A stretch of DNA of 53,268 bases from assembly GCA_947624085.1 (NCBI GenBank), contig CANQIK010000005.1, forward strand, positions 1-53,268, in the 5' to 3' direction. Positions 38,894 through 47,743 of the stretch are shown here, piece after piece. How positions within the stretch are numbered: the first letter of the stretch is position 1; every line of letters begins with the position of its first letter. This stretch comes from an uncultured Bacilli bacterium (GTDB lineage Bacteria > Bacillota_I > Bacilli_A > RF39 > UBA660). The notes beneath the pieces were generated by a model. It searched no databases, had not been told where the DNA came from, and saw nothing but the letters and a program-made list of their open reading frames with translations. The translations under genes were made by a program, and so were the position numbers.

Positions 38894-39706
38894 ATGGTAG
38901 AAACTTTTAGAGAAGTAGCTGAAACTACCCTAGGATATAGTTTGACTAATGTCTCTGATACTATAATCGTTTTAATGGGAATTATTTTAATTTTACTTGC
39001 AGTTGTATCAGTATTTGCTTTAGTAGTTCAAATTATTCTCGCTATTAAATATCATAAGTACAACAAAAAACAAAACAGTATAAATATGACAGGAGAAAAT
39101 ATAGCGAGAAAGCTTTTAGATGACAACGGTCTTGAAAATATTAAAGTTAAATCAAGTGGTTCAATGCTTTTTGGAAATAGTTATAGTCACTTTTTCAAAA
39201 AAGTTAGATTAAGAAGATTAACTTGGAAAAAAGCTTCTGTATCATCACTTGCAATGGCTTCCCAAAAATCATGCTTAGCTATTTTGGATAAAGAAAATGA
39301 TCCTGATATGAAGACAAGAATTAAATTAACACCATTTATTTATTTTGGTCCTCTTGCATTCATTCCCCTTATCATTATTGGTATGCTAATTGATATCCTA
39401 GTTATTAAAAGTCAATCATTCACGTGTACTATTGTATTAACATCTTTAGGTTTAGTTTTATATTTAGCTTCATTTGTAATGTCTATTAAAGTATTAAAAA
39501 CGGAAATTAAAGCCCAAAAGAAAGCTTATGAAGTTTTAAAAAATAATAACATGGCAACCGATGAAGAATTAGATATGTTAAAAAGTTTATTTAAATTATA
39601 TAATATTCAATATGTAAATGATATGGTTGTTGCCTTATTAGAACTTATCTATAGAATATTAGAAATTGTGGCAAGTATTCAAAGTAATAGCTCAAGTAAT
39701 AATTAA
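38894..39706 (+). CDS. YugP-like (Zn_peptidase_2) membrane protein lacking the HExxH zinc site
   Basis: TGENIARKLLDDNGLENIKVKSSGSMLFGNSY...SVSSLAMASQKSCLAILDKE aligns by eye with YugP TG..VAR.iLd.nGl...SVaAlAVAAHEvGHAIQ. Confidence 0.65.
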   Translation: MVETFREVAETTLGYSLTNVSDTIIVLMGIILILLAVVSVFALVVQIILAIKYHKYNKKQNSINMTGENIARKLLDDNGLENIKVKSSGSMLFGNSYSHFFKKVRLRRLTWKKASVSSLAMASQKSCLAILDKENDPDMKTRIKLTPFIYFGPLAFIPLIIIGMLIDILVIKSQSFTCTIVLTSLGLVLYLASFVMSIKVLKTEIKAQKKAYEVLKNNNMATDEELDMLKSLFKLYNIQYVNDMVVALLELIYRILEIVASIQSNSSSNN

Positions 39707-39723
39707 TAATTATTGATAATTAA

Positions 39724-39750
39724 AATCCATCTTTCTTAGGTGGATTTTTT
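39724..39750 (+). terminator. Intrinsic terminator
   Basis: AATCCA tctttcttagg TGGATT TTTT. Confidence 0.75.
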
Positions 39751-39793
39751 CGTGAAATAAAAAAGACTGAATAATCAGCCTTAAAAATCTTTA

Positions 39794-40678
39794 TTAAATT
39801 TCAATTAATTCATAATCCGTAGAACCTAAGCCTAATTTTTCAGCATAAGGAAGGATTTCTCTACCAAGTTGCCGATCAATTCTTTCTTGTAATAATTTAG
39901 CGCCTTCTTCTTTACTGCTCCATACAAGGTCAATAAAAGCCTGGTCAACAGCAACAGGGTCAAAAGAAGCCACAATCCCTAAATCACTCATAACTGGCTC
40001 TGATTGATGAGCATCGCAATCACAATCAACTGATAAATAATTCATGACCGCTATATAAACAATTTGCTTATTATTTTTAGCTAAATAATCTGCAACAGCC
40101 TTGGCAGCTTCGGCCATCGATTCAATAAAATCAATTTGTTCAAATTTTCTTCCCCAGGCTGTATCAGGGTTTTCGTCTTGCCCACAACTATGGATATAGG
40201 CTTTACCATTTCGCGAAGCAATCCCAATTGATTGATTTTTAAGACAAGCGCCAAAGCCACCCATCATATGACCTTTGGCATGAGCAAGATTGACAATTGC
40301 ATCATAATTAGCAAAATTGTTACCAATGATATCATATTTTAAATGTTTACCATTTTCAACAGGAATTTTAAATTCCCCGTCAGCATCCATAATATCGACA
40401 TCCGCAAAAGAAGTAAATCCGTGTTTTTCAGCTACTTTCATGTGATCGTCTGCCGTATTTCTTGCTCCAGCATAGGCAGTATTACATTCAATAATAGTGC
40501 CATTTAATTTTTTAACAAATGGACCAATTAAATCAGCTTTTAAATAACCTTTTGCCCCATCTTCCCCGGTTGATACTTTAACACCAATCTTACCTTTTAA
40601 CTCCAAACCTAAACTTTCATATATGCGAATTAAATTTTCTGGTGTAATATCTTTTGTAAAATATACTTTAGATTTCAT
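39794..40678 (-). CDS. DUF362-family protein
   Basis: KIGVKVSTGEDGAKGYLKADLIGPFVKKLNGTIIECNTAYAGAR...NLAHAKGHMMGGFGACLKNQSIGIASR. Confidence 0.85.
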   Translation of the reverse strand: MKSKVYFTKDITPENLIRIYESLGLELKGKIGVKVSTGEDGAKGYLKADLIGPFVKKLNGTIIECNTAYAGARNTADDHMKVAEKHGFTSFADVDIMDADGEFKIPVENGKHLKYDIIGNNFANYDAIVNLAHAKGHMMGGFGACLKNQSIGIASRNGKAYIHSCGQDENPDTAWGRKFEQIDFIESMAEAAKAVADYLAKNNKQIVYIAVMNYLSVDCDCDAHQSEPVMSDLGIVASFDPVAVDQAFIDLVWSSKEEGAKLLQERIDRQLGREILPYAEKLGLGSTDYELIEI

Positions 40679-40699
40679 TTAATCTCCTCCACTTTCATT

Positions 40700-41896
40700 T
40701 TATCTTTTTAAAGCTTCTTTGTCTAGTTCTTTTAATTTTTCTTTAGTTAAAACATTATTTTTAATACTACAAGTTATCATATAGGCTTCATAAAAATTAT
40801 TAGTTGCTTCTATTTTCATGGCCAAAACTAAATCAGTAAAAGAAAGTTCTAAAATATTAATATTATTATATAGGCAATAATTAGTAATATCCGTTATGAA
40901 CTGTCTTATAATGCTACTATCAATCTTTTGTTTTACAAAAGGCATTAATGATGGATAATGAGGATAATATTCAGCAAACGACTGTAAATCCGTAATATTA
41001 TTTATAACATATAAATTTCCATTATGTATAATACATATTCTTTCATCATCTTGGTAAGGATTATCTTTTAGAACAATAAAATCAATTACATTATGTAAAT
41101 CTATTAATATCCTATTAAATTCTTCATTTTCAATTCTTTTGGTTACGTTGGCCTTAATTGCAACCGTTTGTTCCCTAGCTAATAAATATAAAAGCCGATG
41201 ACGCCCATTTTCAATATAATATAAGCCTCCTTTTTTAACAAGCGATATATCGCGAGCGTCTAATATGCTTTGTAAATTAGCCTGATAATCATTATTTAAA
41301 ATGCTATTATCTTGATATCGCTCATCACAGTATAAAGCATGAAAGTCATCATTAACATCCCCCGTTAGGTTATCACCAGCATAAGCAAAGTTTTCATCTA
41401 ATAAAACAACCTCTTCTATTTGATAAGTAAAAGCTGCAATATCAAAGCCCATTAAAGTGCTCAAAGTCTTTTCTCTTTTCTCAGTACGTTCATTTAATAA
41501 GTTAGTAACTCTTTTATTATCTTCACATATTTTTTCGATAAAAGAAAAAGAAGGTAAATTAAGCCCTATTAAATCAAGAGGCCGGATGTCAGCATCTAAT
41601 TCATATGGCAAAGAAGTATTTGCTTTTTTAAAAAATCTTGGTGGTCTTTTATCTTGATAAACCTGCGCATAAGCTACATCAATATCAGATATATTAGCAA
41701 GCATATGCTGAAGACTACCAATAGTTTCATCATTACGATAATTTAAAACAACATATTTAATTATTTTACTAATAATTTGGACGACTTTTGCCCTATCATT
41801 AGCACCATATGCACATATTATTTTCATCTGTTCATAATTATTTAAAAGGTTATTTAAATAATTACATCGATCTTTTTTTAACCCAATATTTAACAT
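40700..41896 (-). CDS. Hypothetical protein with ParB/sulfiredoxin-like GRHR motif
   Basis: DISLVKKGGLYYIENGRHRLLYLLAREQTVAIKANV. Confidence 0.5.
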   Translation of the reverse strand: MLNIGLKKDRCNYLNNLLNNYEQMKIICAYGANDRAKVVQIISKIIKYVVLNYRNDETIGSLQHMLANISDIDVAYAQVYQDKRPPRFFKKANTSLPYELDADIRPLDLIGLNLPSFSFIEKICEDNKRVTNLLNERTEKREKTLSTLMGFDIAAFTYQIEEVVLLDENFAYAGDNLTGDVNDDFHALYCDERYQDNSILNNDYQANLQSILDARDISLVKKGGLYYIENGRHRLLYLLAREQTVAIKANVTKRIENEEFNRILIDLHNVIDFIVLKDNPYQDDERICIIHNGNLYVINNITDLQSFAEYYPHYPSLMPFVKQKIDSSIIRQFITDITNYCLYNNINILELSFTDLVLAMKIEATNNFYEAYMITCSIKNNVLTKEKLKELDKEALKR

Positions 41897-41898
41897 AC

Positions 41899-42381
41899 TT
41901 AAGCTTTACCAATTTTATTAAAAGGGAATAATATTATATTAGAGGTTCCTTTAATATATTCTTTTTTAACCGGGCCTAAATATCGAGAATCATTAGATAC
42001 AATGCGGTTATCCCCTAAAACAAAATATTCATTATCTTTTAAAGTTGTTTCCGCAAAATCATTAGTTAACCCATAACCGTAAGTATCTTTATATACTTTA
42101 TCATTTATATAGATAACGGAGTCTTCACACTTAACTTTTTCACCAGGAAGGCCTACAATTCTTTTGATAATATCATCATCACCAGCATATCTCTTATCGA
42201 TAACAACAATATCGCCCCGTTCAATAGAACCTAGTTTATAAAGTAGCATAATATAACCATCTGATAATGTCTTTTCCATAGAATCTCCTGAAACTCTTAC
42301 AGGAGTAATAATAAAACTTCGAATTAATACAACAACCACTACAATAATAACATAGGGTAAAAGTTCTTTTATGAATTTCAA
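41899..42381 (-). CDS. lepB: Signal peptidase I (prokaryotic type)
   Basis: VSGDSMEKTLSDGYIMLLYK, GDIVVIDKRYAGDDDIIKRIVGLPGE, YFVLGDNRIVSNDSRYLGPV. Confidence 0.95.
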   Translation of the reverse strand: MKFIKELLPYVIIVVVVVLIRSFIITPVRVSGDSMEKTLSDGYIMLLYKLGSIERGDIVVIDKRYAGDDDIIKRIVGLPGEKVKCEDSVIYINDKVYKDTYGYGLTNDFAETTLKDNEYFVLGDNRIVSNDSRYLGPVKKEYIKGTSNIILFPFNKIGKA

Positions 42382-42453
42382 AATATATTCCTCACTTCTT
42401 ATTTTATTTGCACGCTACTTTAATATTATACCATGCCTAGATATTTTATGGCA

Positions 42454-42489
42454 TAAAAAAATTAAGGAAAGATTAATTTCTTTCCTTAA
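42454..42489 (-). terminator. Strong intrinsic terminator overlapping the rplS 3' end
   Basis: Minus strand TTAAGGAAAG aaattaat CTTTCCTTAA TTTTTTT. Confidence 0.9.
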
Positions 42490-42814
42490 CTTTATATTCT
42501 TTTCGCATTTTCTTGATAAAGTTAAGCTTAGCTCTTCTAACTTTACCTTTCTTAATAACTGTTATCTTATCAATAGTAGGTGCATTAACAGGAAAAATTC
42601 TTGTTACCGCTACAGTACCACTTTTCTTACGAACAGAAAAAGTCTCTGATACGCTTCCGCCCTTTTTAGCTATTACTAGTCCTTCAAAAGCTTGGATTCT
42701 TTCTTTTTTTCCTTCTTTAACCCAAACATCTACTCTAACAGTATCTCCTACGCGAAATTCTGGAATATCCTTACGGATATGCTTTTCGTTGATTTTATCA
42801 ACTAAATTAGCCAT
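42473..42814 (-). CDS. rplS: 50S ribosomal protein L19
   Basis: IPEFRVGDTVRVDVWVKEGKKERIQAFEGLVIAKKGG...RKKSGTVAVTRIFPVNAPTIDKITVIKKGKVRRAKL. Confidence 0.97.
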   Translation of the reverse strand: MANLVDKINEKHIRKDIPEFRVGDTVRVDVWVKEGKKERIQAFEGLVIAKKGGSVSETFSVRKKSGTVAVTRIFPVNAPTIDKITVIKKGKVRRAKLNFIKKMRKEYKVKERN

Positions 42815-42835
42815 TATTTCACCTCTTTCTAAAAA

Positions 42836-42893
42836 TTATCACCTGCAATCATTACTAATAAGTAAGCGGATTACATACCTTTTGGGCTGCAAA
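42836..42893 (-). promoter_or_regulatory. Candidate L19 leader (structured 5' UTR)
   Basis: Minus strand GTTTGCAGCCCAAAAGGTATGTAATCCGCTTACTTATTAGTAATGATTGCAGGTGATAA between promoter and rplS; contains GTAA-TCCGC-TTAC hairpin. Confidence 0.5.
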
Positions 42894-42894
42894 C

Positions 42895-42923
42895 ATTATA
42901 CCACAACCATATTCTAAAGTCTA
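42895..42923 (-). promoter_or_regulatory. rplS promoter with extended -10
   Basis: Minus strand TAGACT - 17 nt - TATAAT, preceded by TGG. Confidence 0.65.
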
Positions 42924-42971
42924 GCAAATATTACATAAATTTATTATGCTTTAATTGAAAAGTTAAATTTA

Positions 42972-43232
42972 TTATGCAAGAGCCGAAACACCTTTATGAA
43001 TGTATGAAGCATTACGAGCTTCCTTAAATAAAAGTGGAATCAAATGAGCTAATAATTTCTTATAGCCTAGTTCCACTAAAGTACCCTCATCTTCAAAACA
43101 AAACATGATATCTTTAGCATTATTAATATTAATTAGATAATAATATTCATCTTCTTTATAAGAGACTTTACTAGCTACTAAATATTGTTTAGTATTATCT
43201 AAAGTTATAATATCTTTTATACCGATGTCCAT
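42972..43232 (-). CDS. Hypothetical small protein, DUF1292-like
   Basis: DIITLDNTKQYLVASKVSYKEDEYYYLININNAKDIMFCFEDEGTLVEL. Confidence 0.55.
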   Translation of the reverse strand: MDIGIKDIITLDNTKQYLVASKVSYKEDEYYYLININNAKDIMFCFEDEGTLVELGYKKLLAHLIPLLFKEARNASYIHKGVSALA

Positions 43233-43349
43233 ATTTACCCCCTTATTGAGGCATATTTTAACATAGAGGTTTTAAATTGTCAATTTTTCTCATCGTTTTT
43301 ATCACTTATAATTTTAGTTAATATCTTAGTTGTTTCTCTAATTTTTTCT

Positions 43350-46300
43350 TTAAGATTTAATGGTAGCACTTAAATCCTCCTTTTCATTAAGTTCACGGGT
43401 TTTAGCCAATAATTCTTTGGCATATTTAATAAGTAACTTACTTTCTTTTAGTCTTAACTTCTTAACATCTAAAGAAGCTCGCGAATTAATAAATCTTACC
43501 CTATCTAAAGCATCTGCGTCTTTTACAACTGCACATAATAATTCGAGATCACTTCGGTCTTCTAAAGGAATATGATACTTATCAAAAAGAGCTTCCCTAG
43601 TTATTTCATTATCAGGTTCTTCGTGATATTCAATTATAGCACATATCTTATTAGTCGTAGCCTCATCAAAAGATGATGACGCTTTATATAGCATAGCACT
43701 TTTCTGAGCATGGCCTTTGTTTTGGCCATCGTTATTTCTGCCTTTATCATGGTTTTTAGCAGCTTCAATAATAATCATTAAACTTTTTTCATCAAGTCCC
43801 AAAAGCTCAGCTATTTTTTGGGCTAGCATTGTTACTCTCAGCATATGAGGTTCACCGTGAGAACGTAAACCATTTGTGGTTTTGCCAAAAATTATCATGT
43901 ATTCATTTAAGCGGTCTATGTCATTTTCTAAACTAAGTGAAGCTAGCTGATTATAAATATTTTCAATATGACCAACATAATTTATGTCAAAAGATTTATA
44001 TCTATTACCGGAATCAACAATTAAGTCAAACTTAGCTTTTTCCCTATCTAACGCTTTTTCAAGGTCTTGTAATCTGGCAATTTTTTCATCACTAGTAAGG
44101 CTAGCAGCATACTCAATATACTCAGTAATAATTTTATCTATATCCTCTGTGGCAATAAAATCATAACTTTGAATATTAAATGATGTACATTTAATACTTT
44201 CATATATAGATAAGGCTTTAGAAAAGGTATTAATATCTTTAGTTTTAGTAAAATCAGCTAATAAAGATAAAATAGTTTCTTTTTTATTAGCGATAATCTT
44301 AGCAATATCAATATATAATATAGGAATGCCCTTACCTTTATTCATTTGTTTTGAAGCCAGTAAAGAGTTTTGTTTTTGGTTTTCGCTCATCTCACTTGTT
44401 ATGATGACATAATCAGGTTGAATATATATTGTACTATTATTTTCTAAATTAGTTCGTTCCAAAACAATTTCATTATGAGTATGACGCGTATTTCTTTCCA
44501 TACTTTCAACAGTCATAAACTTAGGTATTCGCGTAGCATCAAGAAGATAGCCATTATTAACCGAAACTAAATCATAAGGTCCCATGTTAGTTATAGCATT
44601 CATAGCTATATGATTAAAGCCAAATATTACACCATATCTAGCATCTTTTAAAGGGGTAAAACCTAAACATGTATCCGTTACTAAAGATGTACATATGCCA
44701 TGGTTAATAAGATTTTTACCTAAATTCCAAGATTTATCATAATCATCATCAATCATTGGCATCGCCGAATAAGCATTTGTTGAGTGCGTTAGGATTTTAA
44801 AGTTTAGTCCTGCATCAATAACCCTTATCATTTCTCCGCCAATGGGAATTTGCATTCCTGCTTCAGTCTTTTTCGTAAGACCATCATTAATTTTTTTAGC
44901 AAACGCTTTTTGAAGTTCATTAATGATTATAAACATATCATTAATACTGTATCTTGGCGAAGACGTTTGATATATCTTAAGTAAAGATGGAACACTTTTA
45001 AGATCAACAATTTTGCGAATATTATCGACAAATAATAAAACATCTTCATCTAAAGCAAGATCCGCTAAATCATTATCAAAAGTATATAAAAATACTTTGG
45101 CATCTTCATAAGTTATATCAAAATACTTTTTAAAAATAGCATTTTTGATAGCGATTACTGAATTAGCTTTCTGGATATCTCTATCACAAATTTGCAAAAT
45201 CTCTTCACTATATTTTAAAGGATCTACACCCTCGACAGTTAAAGAGTCTTCTGAAAATTTAAATACTTTAGAAGATAAGAAAATATATCTTAAAAGATTT
45301 TCTAACTCTTCACTACTTAATTCATGATCATAATAAACTTCATTTTTTTCAAAATAAGCAAGTAATATTACCATCTTATTATCAAATATCCGGTCTTCAT
45401 CAGCACAAATATGATTAAGAAGCTTAAGAAATATGGGATATGACTTAGCTTTAGTAGTTTTAATATTAATTATTCTTGCTTGAACATCAGGATATTTAAC
45501 TATCTTATCAAGAAAATGACTATTTAAATTTATAAGTTCAGGACTTAAAATATCATAATTAATAGTTATGGTTATAAAAGGATATTTTGTAAGTAAATTA
45601 ACAAAAGTATTATATCTTAATTCATCAGCAAAAAAGCCCATCTTATACCTTTCGACAAATTTTAATACTGAATATGAATCATTTCTTTTAAAAAGTTCAT
45701 AAAGGCGCACATCTTGAGCTTTAATATCATTTAAAAAGCCCTGTAAATTAATGTTAACTTTTTCGCGTGCTGATGTGCCTAAAGAATATACAAGCTCATC
45801 AATATCTTCAGCTGTATTTAAAGAAAAAGGATTTTTAGCCACATTTCTTAATATAACTTGTTCTAATATTTTACTAGGTTTGTACATGAATAAACGAATA
45901 GGTATATCAGGAGATACATTAAATAGAATTCTCGTAAGATCTTCTTCAGGAAGTGCTAAAAATTTATATATTCCGATATAATTTATAAAGTCAAAGGCTT
46001 CCTTACTTTTTTGAATAATTGTTTTAGCAATAATTTCTTTTAATTCTTCATTTTTTTCAACGGTATAACATTCAAGTAAAAACCTAGGATCAAATTTAGC
46101 GATAAATTCTCCTTTTTCCTCATCATCAATATTATTATATAAATTAGTAATTTCAACGTGGCCACTTAAATCTAAAGGGCCTTCAGCACATCGATTATAA
46201 AGTTCATTTAAAATGGCTTTTCTTTTTAAAGGATTTTGCCGAAAAGAAGCTAAGCTATTTATCATTCCTACCGAGGGGAACTGATGTAATAATGGACTAT

Positions 46301-47600
46301 CATTATCAAGTATATCTAACCAGCGTGTCACAATATTATCATTAACATAATTTATTAAATGAAAATTAGCTTCTACTTTTATTATAACTTCATCAAGTAA
46401 TTCTATTGGAGCATAATACACAAAAGCTTCATCACTTAAATGCGGACATATAGCATTTAGCATTTGAAATGGGATAATAGGTCTTCTATACCAAGGTTTA
46501 TCCATATCAATAGCATCTTTTAAATAATTTTTATCTTCCTTAAGCTTGATATCAAAATAAGCCATAACCTCTGGGAGATGACACTGTGATAAAAGATTAT
46601 CTTTACTTATTTTAGCCATTACATCAAATTTTTCAGTTTCTGAAAAGCAAAATAAAAAAATAGTTTCTAATACAAAATATTGAATTTCCGTACTGTTTTT
46701 AATTTTATTATTTATAAGCGATGTTAACTCGGCATCATTATGCATAATATTAACATCTTCTTTACTTATTAAAATATTAAATAAATTTGTTTTATCGATA
46801 ATTATTGCCATTTCGTCGATAGTTAGATACAAAGGATATAGTGATAATAGTTTGCTAAATGTTTCACTTGTTATATAAACTGAATTTAGGCGTGCCATAA
46901 AAGATTCTTTGGCTTTAGGATCATGAGTTAGACTATAGTAATCAATTAGACCAATAAAATCTTTAGGCATAGTATCTAAAATAGTAATTTTAGCTTCTTT
47001 TTTTGCTTCCTGATAAAAAGCCTGAAATTGCTCATTATATTCTTTTTTATCTTTTAAATCTTTTAAAATATATTCTTGATAAGAAATAGGAAGTTTATTA
47101 AAAGTTCCATACCAATAAACTTCCGTATTATCAGCAATTTTTGTTTTTTGCATTAATTTTTTGAAAATATTCGGATTTTGATATATTTCTATGAATAAAT
47201 CAGGATCTTTAATATAGCTCATAAAGTCTAGAATATTAGCAGGGCTTAATACTTCAAGTTTTTGAAGCATTTTTAAAAAGTTAAATAAATAACGAAAAGT
47301 TTCATGATCTTTAATGGTAGACATAAATAATCTTTGCTTATCTTCGGCAAATAATTTAATTGTAAGCAAATTTGCAAAAACTATTTCATTTTGAAAATCG
47401 GCATCAATTGCTTTAAAAAGAAATGTATATTCAAACAAAAAAGCAGTAATCTTTTCATATATAGGTTTATTAGCTAATATATAATTTTTATATTTTGACA
47501 TCCTATCAAGTTTCCTAATAAAATAATCAATTTGCTTATCAATTGTTAAAGAAGTAATTTGTTTTAATTCATTTGTACTATCATTAAAATCCATCTTCAA
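43350..47600 (-). CDS. 1416-aa protein with C-terminal HD phosphohydrolase domain
   Basis: HD motifs GLRSHGEPHMLRVTMLAQKIAELLGLDEKSLMIIIEAAKNHDKGRNNDGQNKGHAQKSA...CAIIEYHEEPDNE...VVKDADALDRVRF; long helical N-terminus. Confidence 0.8.
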   Translation of the reverse strand: MKMDFNDSTNELKQITSLTIDKQIDYFIRKLDRMSKYKNYILANKPIYEKITAFLFEYTFLFKAIDADFQNEIVFANLLTIKLFAEDKQRLFMSTIKDHETFRYLFNFLKMLQKLEVLSPANILDFMSYIKDPDLFIEIYQNPNIFKKLMQKTKIADNTEVYWYGTFNKLPISYQEYILKDLKDKKEYNEQFQAFYQEAKKEAKITILDTMPKDFIGLIDYYSLTHDPKAKESFMARLNSVYITSETFSKLLSLYPLYLTIDEMAIIIDKTNLFNILISKEDVNIMHNDAELTSLINNKIKNSTEIQYFVLETIFLFCFSETEKFDVMAKISKDNLLSQCHLPEVMAYFDIKLKEDKNYLKDAIDMDKPWYRRPIIPFQMLNAICPHLSDEAFVYYAPIELLDEVIIKVEANFHLINYVNDNIVTRWLDILDNDSPLLHQFPSVGMINSLASFRQNPLKRKAILNELYNRCAEGPLDLSGHVEITNLYNNIDDEEKGEFIAKFDPRFLLECYTVEKNEELKEIIAKTIIQKSKEAFDFINYIGIYKFLALPEEDLTRILFNVSPDIPIRLFMYKPSKILEQVILRNVAKNPFSLNTAEDIDELVYSLGTSAREKVNINLQGFLNDIKAQDVRLYELFKRNDSYSVLKFVERYKMGFFADELRYNTFVNLLTKYPFITITINYDILSPELINLNSHFLDKIVKYPDVQARIINIKTTKAKSYPIFLKLLNHICADEDRIFDNKMVILLAYFEKNEVYYDHELSSEELENLLRYIFLSSKVFKFSEDSLTVEGVDPLKYSEEILQICDRDIQKANSVIAIKNAIFKKYFDITYEDAKVFLYTFDNDLADLALDEDVLLFVDNIRKIVDLKSVPSLLKIYQTSSPRYSINDMFIIINELQKAFAKKINDGLTKKTEAGMQIPIGGEMIRVIDAGLNFKILTHSTNAYSAMPMIDDDYDKSWNLGKNLINHGICTSLVTDTCLGFTPLKDARYGVIFGFNHIAMNAITNMGPYDLVSVNNGYLLDATRIPKFMTVESMERNTRHTHNEIVLERTNLENNSTIYIQPDYVIITSEMSENQKQNSLLASKQMNKGKGIPILYIDIAKIIANKKETILSLLADFTKTKDINTFSKALSIYESIKCTSFNIQSYDFIATEDIDKIITEYIEYAASLTSDEKIARLQDLEKALDREKAKFDLIVDSGNRYKSFDINYVGHIENIYNQLASLSLENDIDRLNEYMIIFGKTTNGLRSHGEPHMLRVTMLAQKIAELLGLDEKSLMIIIEAAKNHDKGRNNDGQNKGHAQKSAMLYKASSSFDEATTNKICAIIEYHEEPDNEITREALFDKYHIPLEDRSDLELLCAVVKDADALDRVRFINSRASLDVKKLRLKESKLLIKYAKELLAKTRELNEKEDLSATIKS

Positions 47601-47743
47601 TGTACCTTACCTTCTTTTTAAGTATAATAAAATAATTATTCAATGTAAAACACGATTATTTAATAATTTGCAATTGAAAATATACCATATCTTTATTATA
47701 ATTATTATAGAATAAAAATAGTAAAGGACTAATGTGATAGCAT

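Noticed and set aside
42371-42917. Plus-strand ORFs at 42371 and 42513
   Set aside because: Antisense to rplS, its leader and promoter.
43360-45981. Plus-strand ORFs at 43360, 43984, 45145 and 45751
   Set aside because: Antisense to the HD-domain protein; S/L/I-rich with no motif.
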